Below, piece by piece: positions 34,748-43,214 of a stretch of 64,000 nt of DNA. Source of the DNA: Pontibacter ruber (GTDB lineage: Bacteria; Bacteroidota; Bacteroidia; Cytophagales; Hymenobacteraceae); the NCBI RefSeq assembly GCF_023630205.1, contig NZ_JALPRR010000004.1, positions 62,001 to 126,000 on the forward strand, given 5' to 3'. The position numbers and the translations under genes were made by a program. The first letter of the stretch is position 1, and every line of letters begins with the position of its first letter. The notes beneath the pieces were generated by a model. That model ran no database searches and had not been told where the DNA came from. It was given only the letters and a program-made list of their open reading frames with translations.

Positions 34748-36214
34748 TTATCTTCTTTGAATGATGTTCAGCAGGTTACCCACTGCTGGTTCCGAGATTT
34801 CCAGGAAGGTGTTCGGGAACAAACCGATCCAGAATACCATGATCACCAGCGGTATCAGCACCGCCTTCTCGGTTAAGGTAAGGTCGGTAAAGCCTTCCGT
34901 TTTTGCAGACTTGGTGCCAAACATCACGCCCTGGAACATGCGCAGCATGTATACTGCTGCCAGGATGATGGTCAGGCCGGCTACTGCACCGAAAATGTAG
35001 TTGTACTGGAACACGCCGGACAGCAGCAGGAATTCACCCACGAAGCCGTTGGTCAGCGGAAGCGCTACAGAGCCTAGTAACAGGATCATGAAGAAGATAG
35101 AAAGAGCCTTCGCATTCTGCGTGATACCTCCCAGGCTTGTGATCTCTCTTGTATTCGTGCGGCGGTAGATAATGTCAATGATGAAGAACAGGCCTACTAC
35201 GTTAACCCCGTGGCTCAGCATCTGTATCACACCACCCTGCAGGCCCTGCTCGTTCAAGGTAAAAATACCCGCTGAGATCAGGCCAACGTGTGCAATGGAA
35301 GAATAAGCGATCAGGCGCTTCAGATCGTGCTGACGGATCGCGATGATAGAGCCGTATACTACACCGATGATAGAAAGCACAAGCACCAGGTCAACCCACT
35401 GGCTTACGCCCAGTGGCACCACCGGCAGCAACCAGCGCAGCACGCCATAAATACCCATTTTCAGCATGATACCAGACAGCAACATCGTAGCCTGTGTTGG
35501 CGACTCAGTATAGGTGTCCGGCTGCCAGGTATGGAACGGGAACACCGGCATTTTAATAGCAAAGGCTAGGAACAGGAACCAGAATATCCAGCTTTGTGTG
35601 CCTGAGTCTAGTGCCAGCTGGTAGAAAGCGTTTACAGAGGAAGAGTGTGCCGAAACACCTGTGCCTGCCGTCTGAAAGTATAGGTACACAAAAGCAGCCA
35701 GCATGAACAGCGAGCCGAAGATGGTGTATACAAAGAACTTGAAGGTAACCTTGATGCGGTTCTCACCACCCCAGATAGCAGCGATAAAGTAGATCGGAAT
35801 AAGTGCCACTTCCCAGAAGAAGTAGAACAGGAAAGCATCCAGCGCCACAAACACACCGATCAGGCCTGTCTGCATGAACAGGATCAGTGCGTAAAAAGCA
35901 TTCGGGTTTTTGTAGTCATGCTTAAAAGAAGAAAGCACGATAAGCGGAACCAGGAACGTCGTCAGGAGCACCATCAGGAGGCTGATGCCATCCATACCGA
36001 TACTAAAGCTGATACCGGCACTCTCTACCCACGGAATGTTCAGGGCAAACTGAGGCGCAACGGTCTCGTTCGTAAAGCCGGCGGTGGCATACAAGGCAAG
36101 GGCAAACTCAACGAGCGCCGCTACAAAAGCCACTTTCTTGGCGCTTTGTCCTTTCAGCAGCAGCACCAACAGGGCGGCTAAGGCAGGCCAGAAAAGTATA
36201 AGAGCTGTAATCAT
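34748..36214 (-). CDS. nuoM: NADH-quinone oxidoreductase subunit M
   Basis: The 488-residue proton-pumping subunit has about 14 membrane helices. GMDGISLLMVLLTTFLVPL, FFYFFWEVALIPIYFIAAIWGG (with the TM5 Glu), FAIKMPVFPFHTWQPDTYTESPTQ and SSIAHVGLISAG match NuoM closely. The Lys in FAIKMP and Glu are the conserved proton-path residues. nuoL ends 12 nt upstream of its start on the same strand, so the genes are tightly coupled. Location: membrane arm of complex I. Confidence 0.97.
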   Translation of the reverse strand: MITALILFWPALAALLVLLLKGQSAKKVAFVAALVEFALALYATAGFTNETVAPQFALNIPWVESAGISFSIGMDGISLLMVLLTTFLVPLIVLSSFKHDYKNPNAFYALILFMQTGLIGVFVALDAFLFYFFWEVALIPIYFIAAIWGGENRIKVTFKFFVYTIFGSLFMLAAFVYLYFQTAGTGVSAHSSSVNAFYQLALDSGTQSWIFWFLFLAFAIKMPVFPFHTWQPDTYTESPTQATMLLSGIMLKMGIYGVLRWLLPVVPLGVSQWVDLVLVLSIIGVVYGSIIAIRQHDLKRLIAYSSIAHVGLISAGIFTLNEQGLQGGVIQMLSHGVNVVGLFFIIDIIYRRTNTREITSLGGITQNAKALSIFFMILLLGSVALPLTNGFVGEFLLLSGVFQYNYIFGAVAGLTIILAAVYMLRMFQGVMFGTKSAKTEGFTDLTLTEKAVLIPLVIMVFWIGLFPNTFLEISEPAVGNLLNIIQRR

Positions 36215-36226
36215 CTTCTGAGAAGC

Positions 36227-38188
36227 TTATCCGATAAAGAAGTTTAAAAATAGAATCAGAGCGATGCTGAATACCATGATCAGCACATAGAAACCAATAG
36301 CCCCGCTCTGCGCGTAGCGCAGCGTGCGGCCGCTCACCATTACCAGTTTGCCGAAGCCATTCACGATACCGTCTACTACCACCACGTCGAAGAAGCGGTA
36401 CAGGGTGCCTGACAGCCACATCAGCGGACGCACAATGATGGCATTGTACAGCTCGTCGATGTAGTACTTGTTGTAGATCAGGTTGTGAATTGGAGACAGG
36501 CGCTCGCCTTCTGCGGCAGGCACTGTGTTCTTCTTCACATACATGACATAGGCAATGAAGATGGCTACCACGGCTACCGCTACCGAAATGCCCATCAGCA
36601 GGTATTCGGTGGCGTGGTCGATGTGGGCAGGTTCCAGTGCCGGTGCATTGGCTATTCTGGCAAAATCATAGATCGGCGACAGGAAGTTGCCCAAAGTATG
36701 CGTCTCACTGAAAACAGCCGGCAGACCCAGGAAACCACCTACAGTGGAAAGTACAGCCAGCACGATCAGCGCAATGGTCATCGACTTCGGGGACTCGTGC
36801 AGGTGGTGGCGCTGCTCTTCAGTGCCTCTGAACGTTCCGAAGAACGTCAGGAACAACAGGCGAAACATGTAGAAAGCCGTCATGAAAGAAGCCAGCAAAC
36901 CGCCTACCCACATTACTTTGTTGTGCTCGTATACGTGTGCCAGCAATTCGTCTTTCGAGAAGAAACCGGCAAACGGAGGTATACCCGAAATAGCCAGTGT
37001 GCCGATCAGGAAGGTAATGAACGTGATCGGCAGCCATTTGCGCAGGCCACCCATGCTGCGGATATCCTGCTCGTTGCTCATGGCGTGAATCACAGAACCC
37101 GCACCCAGGAACAGCAGTGCCTTGAAGAACGCGTGCGTCAGTACGTGGAAGATGGAAGAAGAAAAGGCCATCACACCCAGCGCCAGGAACATAAAGCCCA
37201 GCTGCGATACGGTAGAATAAGCCAGTACCTTTTTAATATCGTTTTGCGCCAGGCCAATGGTCGCTGCCACCAGCGCCGTAACCAGACCGATAACAGCGAT
37301 AACTTCTAAGGTTGTCGGAGCAAGTACAAACAGCACGTTTGAGCGCAGCACCATGTAAATACCGGCGGTCACCATGGTTGCCGCGTGGATCAGGGCAGAT
37401 ACCGGTGTAGGACCCGCCATTGCATCCGGAAGCCAGGTAAACAACGGAATCTGGGCACTCTTACCCATCGCACCTACAAACAGCAGCAGGGTAATGGCGA
37501 TGATCACGCCGGAGTCTACGCCGCCAGTATAGCGGGCAGCCTCTGCAAACACCTGCGGATAGCTCACGCTACCGAAGGTCAGGAAGATCAGGAAAATGCC
37601 CAACAAGAAGCCCAGGTCACCGATACGGTTCATTACGAAGGCTTTCTTGGCGGCATTGTTATAGTTGGTGTTCTTGTTCCAGAAGCCGATCAGCAGGTAC
37701 GAGCAAAGACCCACGCCTTCCCAGCCTACGAACATCATCACGTAGTTGGAGCCCATCACGAGCAGCAACATCGAGAAAAGAAACAAGTTCAGGTAAGCGA
37801 AGAACTTGCCTACGTTCTCGTCGTGGCTCATGTAGCCTGCCGAATAAATGTGGATCAGGAAACCGATACCGGTTACCATCAGCATCATCAGCAGCGTCAG
37901 CTGATCGATCATAAACGAGAAGCCGATCTGCAGATTTCCAACCGAGATCCAGTTGTAGAAGTCTACCAGGTAAGGCTTGCTGCCGTTGGCGGTGAAATCC
38001 AGGAACAGGTAAACCGAGATCAGGAACGAGCCAAGTACGGTAGCGCTGCCGATCAGTCCTACCAAACCTTTGGCTATGTTACGGTTGCCTAGCCCGTTCA
38101 CAAGGAATCCTAAGAAGGGCAGGAGCGGAATGAGCAAACTCAGCAGTGCCATATCCTGGTTGTTGCTGGGCATTACTATGTCTTGCAT
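36227..38188 (-). CDS. nuoL: NADH-quinone oxidoreductase subunit L
   Basis: The 653-residue distal proton pump of complex I has about 14 core helices, then the long amphipathic lateral helix and a last anchor helix at the C-terminus (LILFLNFFIG). Motifs FVGWEGVGLCSYLLIGFW (TM5 Glu), KSAQIPLFTWLPDAMAGPTPVSALIHAATMVTAG and SQLGFMFLALG are near-invariant in NuoL. Three Met codons lie in the first 13 residues; the precise start is uncertain but does not affect the core. It sits 45 nt after nuoK. Confidence 0.97.
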   Translation of the reverse strand: MQDIVMPSNNQDMALLSLLIPLLPFLGFLVNGLGNRNIAKGLVGLIGSATVLGSFLISVYLFLDFTANGSKPYLVDFYNWISVGNLQIGFSFMIDQLTLLMMLMVTGIGFLIHIYSAGYMSHDENVGKFFAYLNLFLFSMLLLVMGSNYVMMFVGWEGVGLCSYLLIGFWNKNTNYNNAAKKAFVMNRIGDLGFLLGIFLIFLTFGSVSYPQVFAEAARYTGGVDSGVIIAITLLLFVGAMGKSAQIPLFTWLPDAMAGPTPVSALIHAATMVTAGIYMVLRSNVLFVLAPTTLEVIAVIGLVTALVAATIGLAQNDIKKVLAYSTVSQLGFMFLALGVMAFSSSIFHVLTHAFFKALLFLGAGSVIHAMSNEQDIRSMGGLRKWLPITFITFLIGTLAISGIPPFAGFFSKDELLAHVYEHNKVMWVGGLLASFMTAFYMFRLLFLTFFGTFRGTEEQRHHLHESPKSMTIALIVLAVLSTVGGFLGLPAVFSETHTLGNFLSPIYDFARIANAPALEPAHIDHATEYLLMGISVAVAVVAIFIAYVMYVKKNTVPAAEGERLSPIHNLIYNKYYIDELYNAIIVRPLMWLSGTLYRFFDVVVVDGIVNGFGKLVMVSGRTLRYAQSGAIGFYVLIMVFSIALILFLNFFIG

Positions 38189-38233
38189 TTAGCGTATGGT
38201 TTAATTAAGCTACTGTAGGTATAAATAAGGTTA

Positions 38234-38563
38234 TTACCACTTCAGGTAATTGAGCAACTGCACGTCAGTAGACCGGATGTTACGGTAGATCATCACGATA
38301 ATGGCCAGGCCAACGCATACTTCGGCGGCAGCAACGGCCATAATGAAGAACACGAACACCTGACCGCTCGGGTCAGAACGGTAAGCCGAGAAGGCTGCCA
38401 GCAGCAGGTTTACTGCATTGAGCATCAGTTCGACGCACATAAAAATGATAATGGCATTGCGTCTGGTAAGAACACCAACTATACCTATCACAAATAAGGC
38501 AGTGCTGAAGTATAGGTAATAATCTAAAGGAATGGTTCTGATAACCTCAGGTATCTGGTTCAT
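38234..38563 (-). CDS. nuoK: NADH-quinone oxidoreductase subunit K
   Basis: The 109-residue subunit has three membrane helices, with the conserved Glu residues in IIIFMCVELMLNAVNLLL and AVAAAEVCVGLAIIV that belong to the proton path. I chose the ATG at 38563 (MNQIPEVIRTIPLDYYL); an open frame reaches 38614 but would start upstream of the predicted transcription start. nuoK is separated from nuoJ by an opposite-strand gene and has its own promoter. It likely opens a second transcript, nuoK-L-M-N. Confidence 0.95.
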   Translation of the reverse strand: MNQIPEVIRTIPLDYYLYFSTALFVIGIVGVLTRRNAIIIFMCVELMLNAVNLLLAAFSAYRSDPSGQVFVFFIMAVAAAEVCVGLAIIVMIYRNIRSTDVQLLNYLKW

Positions 38564-38889
38564 CTGCAGTGGGCTGAACGTATTACTGGTTAATTTATAG
38601 TCCAAAATGAGCACGCAAAGTTATCCTCATTTTTTATAAATCCATAACATATTTCCATTCTTCTTACCTTATGGAGGCAAGCAGCGCGTTATATAGCGGT
38701 ACAACCCGCAGCCTGCTTTTATACTTTGTATTTACCCTTGCATAATTTATACTTTTAAGCGCGCTTTGCGAAGCGTTATGCTTTGACTTTCTTGTAGTTG
38801 CAATTGTAGTATATGATTTATACTTACAGTACCTGACACTGCGCCTGCTACTTGCGTATAGCTGAACTGCAACATCGTTTTATGCACCT
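38564..38889. other. Divergent spacer between nuoK and the inserted lipoprotein gene
   Basis: This 326-base region holds the nuoK promoter (38616-38646) and three TTTATACTT words (about 38718, 38747 and 38818) on the side of the lipoprotein gene. No second gene is seen. A promoter for the lipoprotein gene must lie here, but I find no good match. Confidence 0.5.
38616..38646 (-). promoter_or_regulatory. Promoter for nuoK-L-M-N
   Basis: On the minus strand TATG (38646-38643), 19 nt, then TAACTTTG (38623-38616): a perfect -7 and a one-mismatch -33 at the right spacing. The predicted start is about 45 nt before the nuoK ATG. Confidence 0.65.
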
Positions 38890-39942
38890 ATGGCTCGTAT
38901 GCATTATTTTATTGGCTTGTTGGGGTTTATTTTGCTCCTGTGCTCCTCCTGCCAGTCCAATACCTCTGAGGTTCCTCTTTCCAAAGCAAACACTGATATG
39001 AGAGATACAACAACTGCCAGCGCAATCATTCAACGGAAGATCACCTATGAGCGCCTGCCTTCTGCATCTGCAATGGAGCAGGAGGACGGGACCGTATTTA
39101 TACTTGGGGATGATTCGCCTTACCTCTACCAACTGGATGAGCAGTTCAAGCAAACAGGTAAAATTGCTCTGTTCGATACTTCCGGACTGGAGTCTGGCCG
39201 CATCCCGAAAAGCAAGAAGCCGGACCTGGAAAGTATGGCTTCTATCGAATTCAACGGCAACAAGTACCTGCTGATGCTCGGTTCCGGGTCGAGCAAGCCG
39301 CGCCATACGGCCTATCTGGTGCAGTTGCCTGTTCAATCTGCAGCCAAGCCTCAGATCCGGAAAGTGGATCTAACACCCTTGTACAAGCACCTGCAGGACC
39401 GGAAGGAAGTAGTAGGAGAGGATGTGCTGAACATTGAAGGAATGGCCATTGGAGACGGGCATGTTTTCCTGCTGCACCGCGCCACCGGCAAAGGCTTTAA
39501 TGTGCTGCTGCGTTACGATACGGACCCTTTTGCTTCTTTTCTACTGGAAGGGAAGGAGGCACCTGCACCCGATTTATACTTCTTTAAGCTACCTGAACTG
39601 GAGCAATACCAGGCAGGTTTCTCCGGTGCCTACCTGTTCGAAGATAAGCTCTTTTTTACGGCTTCTGTTGAGAGCACTACCAATGCCATTGACGATGGCG
39701 AGGTGTTAGGCAGCTTTGTCGGTGCCTTTCCGCTTAGCTCCCTGCCCAAGGCTACAGATCCTGCAAAACCTTTCACGTTGCCTGCCGCGATTATAAAGGA
39801 TAAGGAAGACAAAACATACTTGGGTAAGGCCGAATCGCTGGTGGTAAAAGGTTCTGAGCAGCAGGGGAAGTATAAAATACTTGTCGTGACGGATGATGAC
39901 AAGGGGCATTCGGAACTGCTGGAAATAGAGGCAGCCTTATAA
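38890..39942 (+). CDS. Lipoprotein, beta-propeller-like, inserted in the nuo locus
   Basis: The 350-residue predicted lipoprotein has a signal peptide and lipobox LLCSSC (Cys at about residue 21). The rest is a chain of short strand pairs (GTVFILGDDSPYLYQLDEQF, KYLLMLGSGSSKPRHTAYLVQL, GDGHVFLLHRATGKGFNVLLRYD, KTYLGKAESLVVKG), as in beta-propellers; I link it weakly to the DUF6929 group. Met codons at 38890 and 38899 are both possible starts. It lies on the opposite strand between nuoK and nuoJ, which is unusual. Its stop codon is inside the stem of a 24-bp terminator. No link to respiration is evident. Confidence 0.7.
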   Translation: MARMHYFIGLLGFILLLCSSCQSNTSEVPLSKANTDMRDTTTASAIIQRKITYERLPSASAMEQEDGTVFILGDDSPYLYQLDEQFKQTGKIALFDTSGLESGRIPKSKKPDLESMASIEFNGNKYLLMLGSGSSKPRHTAYLVQLPVQSAAKPQIRKVDLTPLYKHLQDRKEVVGEDVLNIEGMAIGDGHVFLLHRATGKGFNVLLRYDTDPFASFLLEGKEAPAPDLYFFKLPELEQYQAGFSGAYLFEDKLFFTASVESTTNAIDDGEVLGSFVGAFPLSSLPKATDPAKPFTLPAAIIKDKEDKTYLGKAESLVVKGSEQQGKYKILVVTDDDKGHSELLEIEAAL

Positions 39943-39989
39943 AAGCAAAAGGCCGGAGTTTATAGCTCCGGCCTTTTGCTTTTATAAGG
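39935..39989. terminator. 24-bp bidirectional terminator between the lipoprotein gene and nuoJ
   Basis: A perfect 24-bp stem (39935-39958 with 39966-39989) and 7-nt loop. The core is GGCCGGAG with AAAAGCAAAA/TTTTGCTTTT flanks, so it has T runs on both strands. The left arm includes the last codons and stop of the lipoprotein gene. On the minus strand it lies just 10 nt after nuoJ and should stop the nuoA-J transcript. Confidence 0.9.
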
Positions 39990-39998
39990 TATAAATTC

Positions 39999-40514
39999 TT
40001 AGAAGTGTGTTTCGCCTGTTTCTTTTTTGCCCAGCATTACAGCGCCCACCATCGCAGTCAGGAACAGTACCGAAGCCAACTCAAATGGCAGCAGGTAATC
40101 GCGGAACAGGACCATGCCTAGGTTCTCCACCATACCGATCTGTGAATTGAAGCTTTCAGGGTCGTAGGTTGCCACGGTTGCATCTTTTAATGCCGCGATC
40201 ATCACTACAAACAGTAACCCCCCGGCAACAGCGCCTGCTATTTTACTTAAGGTAGATGTTTTTACTTCTGCAGACGAATCTTTGCCTTGGTTCAGGAACA
40301 TGATCACGAACAGGAACAGTACCATGATAGCGCCTGCGTATACAATGATGTTCACGGCTGCCAGGAACTGTGCGTTCAGCAAAATGTAGTGGCCCGATAT
40401 GGTAAAGAACGTAATGATCAGGAAAATCACGCTGTGCACCGGGTTTTTGGATATTACTACCATCAGGGCGCAAAGCAGTGTAAGCGAAGCTAGAAAGAAA
40501 AACAGGCTCTCCAT
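39999..40514 (-). CDS. nuoJ: NADH-quinone oxidoreductase subunit J
   Basis: The 171-residue subunit has five membrane helices. NPVHSVIFLIITFFTISGHYILLNAQFLAAVNIIVYAGAIMVLFLFVIMFL is the conserved NuoJ core, written here in part only: NPVHSVIFLI, LNAQFLAAVNIIVYAGAI and VLFLFVIMFLNQG. I chose the ATG at 40514 (MESLFFFLA), 4 nt after the nuoI stop; the open frame continues upstream but overlaps nuoI. It is the last gene of the first nuo segment and precedes a strong terminator. Confidence 0.95.
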   Translation of the reverse strand: MESLFFFLASLTLLCALMVVISKNPVHSVIFLIITFFTISGHYILLNAQFLAAVNIIVYAGAIMVLFLFVIMFLNQGKDSSAEVKTSTLSKIAGAVAGGLLFVVMIAALKDATVATYDPESFNSQIGMVENLGMVLFRDYLLPFELASVLFLTAMVGAVMLGKKETGETHF

Positions 40515-40518
40515 CAGA

Positions 40519-41028
40519 TTATTTTGTTTCAGTGGTTTTAAGCGGCTCAACCAGGCGGTCTTTGCCGTAGATGAATTCATCGCGCTCGTAACGTGCCGGC
40601 GCAATTTTATCGTCCTGCAGGAAGATGGCAGCTTTCGGGCAGGCCTCCTCACACAGTCCGCAGAAGATGCAGCGCAGCATGTTCACCTCGTAGGTAACGG
40701 CATACTTCTCTTCTCTGTACAGATGCTCTTCTCCGGCTTTGCGCTCACCGGCCACCATCGTAATGGCCTCGGCAGGGCAGGCTACCGCGCACAAACCACA
40801 GGCAGTGCAACGCTCACGACCTTCCTCGTCACGCTTCAGTACGTGCAGACCGCGCCATACATCGCTTCGCTGGCGTGTTTGCTCCGGATACTGGATCGTA
40901 GCTTTTTTCTTGAAGAAGTGTTTTAATGTAATACCAAGACCCTGAGCAATGGCAGGCAGATAGGCACGTTCAGCGAACGTCATCTCCTTTTTTTCCAGTT
41001 TCTTACTTCTATTGGTTAGTGGTTCCAT
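40519..41028 (-). CDS. nuoI: NADH-quinone oxidoreductase subunit I
   Basis: The 169-residue peripheral subunit carries two [4Fe-4S] clusters (N6a and N6b). The two ferredoxin motifs are CTACGLCAVACP (about residues 77-88) and CIFCGLCEEACP (about 116-127), each CxxCxxCxxxCP. The N-terminal LEKKEMTFAERAYL and the C-terminal tail are typical in length. It passes electrons from NuoG towards NuoB. nuoJ begins 4 nt after its stop. Confidence 0.96.
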   Translation of the reverse strand: MEPLTNRSKKLEKKEMTFAERAYLPAIAQGLGITLKHFFKKKATIQYPEQTRQRSDVWRGLHVLKRDEEGRERCTACGLCAVACPAEAITMVAGERKAGEEHLYREEKYAVTYEVNMLRCIFCGLCEEACPKAAIFLQDDKIAPARYERDEFIYGKDRLVEPLKTTETK

Positions 41029-41098
41029 TTCTTATCCATTATGAATACTGTTTACAACACGGGGCTGTATGTTAGCATTCAACTTTTGGTACTATAGG

Positions 41099-42154
41099 TT
41101 AAAATAAATACTCTTTCAGCAGAATACCGCCACCTGTCAGCATAATGTTCAGGATCGCAAGCGGGATCAGGATCTGCCAGCCCAGCTTCATCAGTTGATC
41201 GTAACGGAAGCGCGGAAGCGTCCAGCGAACCCACATGAAGAAGAAGATAAACAAGAAGATCTTGGCAAACATCACGCCTACACCAACAAGCGTTACCACG
41301 TTATTGGCCAGTACCGGATCGCTGATAGCAGAGCGCAGGTTTTCCATGAACGGGAAGTTGTAAGCGCCAAAGTATAGCGTAGCCATTACAGCTGACGCCA
41401 CAAAGATGTTGATGTACTCGGCAAACAGGTACATGCCCAGTTTCATAGAGCCATACTCCGTGTGGTAGCCACCGATGAGTTCGGCTTCCGATTCAGGTAA
41501 GTCGAACGGCGTACGGTTCGTCTCAGCAAAGGCACACACCAGGAAAATGATGAAGCCCAGTGGCTGGTACCAGATATTCCAGTTAAAGCCCTGCTGCTGC
41601 TCGGCTATTTCTCTTAAGGACAGGGTACCGGTCATCATAAGAATCGCAATAAGCGAAAGGCCCATGGCCAGTTCGTAGCTGATGTTCTGCGATGCCGCAC
41701 GGATGGCGCCCAGCAGGGAGAACTTGTTATTGGATGCCCAGCCACCAATCATCAGACCGTATACACCCAGCGATACCACACCAAACACATACAGCACCCC
41801 GATGTTTACCTCAATGGCCTGCAGGAAGATCTCGTGCCCGCCAATGATAAGGCTGTCTCCGAACGGAATTACAGCGCTCGACATGGTGGCAACAAGCATC
41901 GCAATACCCGGGCCTATGATAAACAGCGCCTTATTCGATTTGGCAGGTATAAAATCCTCTTTAAAGAACAGTTTACCGGCATCAGCAAGGGGTTGCAGCA
42001 AACCAAGCGGGCCAGCGCGGTTCGGGCCGACACGGTCCTGGATGAAAGCGGCAATTTTACGCTCAAAGTAAGTACTGTACGTGGCAATCAGCAGCGTTAT
42101 ACCGAAGATAACCAGGATGTAAATTGCTTTGTATATAAGGTCTACAGACTCCAT
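41099..42154 (-). CDS. nuoH: NADH-quinone oxidoreductase subunit H
   Basis: The 351-residue membrane subunit joins the hydrophilic and membrane arms and forms part of the quinone site. ERKIAAFIQDRVGPNRAGPLGLLQPLADAGKL is the near-invariant first loop (given here in parts: ERKIAAFIQDRVGPNRAGPL and LLQPLADAGKLF). NRTPFDLPESEAELIGGYHTEY is the second hallmark loop with Glu residues of the E-channel; the quinone-site FFMWVRWTLPRFRYDQL follows. nuoG ends 3 nt upstream, so the two are coupled. Confidence 0.97.
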   Translation of the reverse strand: MESVDLIYKAIYILVIFGITLLIATYSTYFERKIAAFIQDRVGPNRAGPLGLLQPLADAGKLFFKEDFIPAKSNKALFIIGPGIAMLVATMSSAVIPFGDSLIIGGHEIFLQAIEVNIGVLYVFGVVSLGVYGLMIGGWASNNKFSLLGAIRAASQNISYELAMGLSLIAILMMTGTLSLREIAEQQQGFNWNIWYQPLGFIIFLVCAFAETNRTPFDLPESEAELIGGYHTEYGSMKLGMYLFAEYINIFVASAVMATLYFGAYNFPFMENLRSAISDPVLANNVVTLVGVGVMFAKIFLFIFFFMWVRWTLPRFRYDQLMKLGWQILIPLAILNIMLTGGGILLKEYLF

Positions 42155-42157
42155 AAA

Positions 42158-43138
42158 TTAATGCTGTGGCAGGTTTTTCTTTGTTGAAGCTGGCAGGTTC
42201 GGTACGATCGGCACGTTCACAACCGGCAACTCGTAGTGGTTAGCCGAAATAACAGAAGCTCTGTTGATGTGGCGCGGCCCTTCGATGGTCCAGTCGCTCA
42301 TTTCCTTCTTCTCGAAGCGGCAGGTGTTACAGATAAACTCTTCTACCTCGCTGTACTCGTCCTTGCGGGCGGTTACACGAAGCACCTGGTCGCCACGGTT
42401 CCACAGCGTTACTTTACCGGAGCAGGTAGGGCAGTCGCGGTGTGCATCCATAGGCTTTGTGAACCAAACACGGTTTTTGAAGCGCCAGGTCTTGTCTGTC
42501 AGTGCACCAACAGGGCATACGTCAATCACGTTACCTGACATTTCCTGATCTACTATGTTCTCGATGTAAGTACCGATCTCTGCAGCATCGCCACGGCCGA
42601 GTACACCATGCACGCGGTTACCTGCAATTTGATCTGCAGTATAAACGCAGCGGTAGCACAGGATGCAACGCGTCATGTGCAGCTGGATGTAAGGCCCCAG
42701 GTCCACTTTGTTGAACGTGCGGCGCTCTTCTTCGTAGCGGGTGGCGCTTACGCCGTGCTCGTACGAAAGGTCCTGCAGGTTACACTCACCGGCCTGGTCG
42801 CAGATAGGGCAATCCAGCGGGTGGTTGATCAGCAGCATCTCTACAATGCCTTTGCGGGCATTCAGTACGTCTTCGTTGGTTGTATTTTCTACCACCATGC
42901 CATCCTGCACCGGCGTAATGCACGAAGCAACCAGTTTAGGCATAGGGCGTGGATCTTTGGCAGAACCCTGTGTTACCTTCACCAGGCAAACGCGGCACTT
43001 ACCGCCACTGCCTTTAAGTGGAGTATAATAACACATGGCTGGAGGCACTACACTGCCCCCGATCTTTCTGGCGGCCTGAAGGATGGTAGTTCCATCTGCT
43101 ACTTCTACCTCAATGCCATCGAATGTTATTTTTGCCAT
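42158..43138 (-). CDS. nuoG: NADH-quinone oxidoreductase subunit G, short form
   Basis: The 326-residue Fe-S subunit has a [2Fe-2S] ferredoxin domain (about 1-95; Cys in PAMCYYTPL, GGKCRVCLV and ASCITPV), the His-liganded [4Fe-4S] motif NHPLDCPICDQAGECNLQ, and a further [4Fe-4S] site (CILCYRCVYT, DVCPVGAL). A CxxC pair (CPTCSG) and CNTC lie in the remaining part. The whole C-terminal molybdopterin-oxidoreductase-like domain of E. coli NuoG (about 900 residues in total) is missing. The frame is intact and ends just before nuoH, so this is a true short form, not a broken gene. Confidence 0.93.
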   Translation of the reverse strand: MAKITFDGIEVEVADGTTILQAARKIGGSVVPPAMCYYTPLKGSGGKCRVCLVKVTQGSAKDPRPMPKLVASCITPVQDGMVVENTTNEDVLNARKGIVEMLLINHPLDCPICDQAGECNLQDLSYEHGVSATRYEEERRTFNKVDLGPYIQLHMTRCILCYRCVYTADQIAGNRVHGVLGRGDAAEIGTYIENIVDQEMSGNVIDVCPVGALTDKTWRFKNRVWFTKPMDAHRDCPTCSGKVTLWNRGDQVLRVTARKDEYSEVEEFICNTCRFEKKEMSDWTIEGPRHINRASVISANHYELPVVNVPIVPNLPASTKKNLPQH

Positions 43139-43157
43139 TTTGTATTTCTGTATTGAT

Positions 43158-43176
43158 GCACAAGTATGAGTTGTGC
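43158..43176 (-). repeat. Intercistronic hairpin, nuoF-nuoG
   Basis: A 6-bp stem (GCACAA 43158-43163 with TTGTGC 43171-43176). Its 7-nt loop is GTATGAG, and the AAGTATG word runs from stem into loop. No T run, so it is not a classical terminator. Confidence 0.5.
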
Positions 43177-43214
43177 TTTATATGATCCGCTAAAAACGCA
43201 GCGGGTATATTTTC

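Noticed and set aside
42158..43138. nuoG as a truncated pseudogene
   Set aside because: The frame is intact, all cluster cysteines are present and nuoH begins 3 nt later, so it is a genuine short form.
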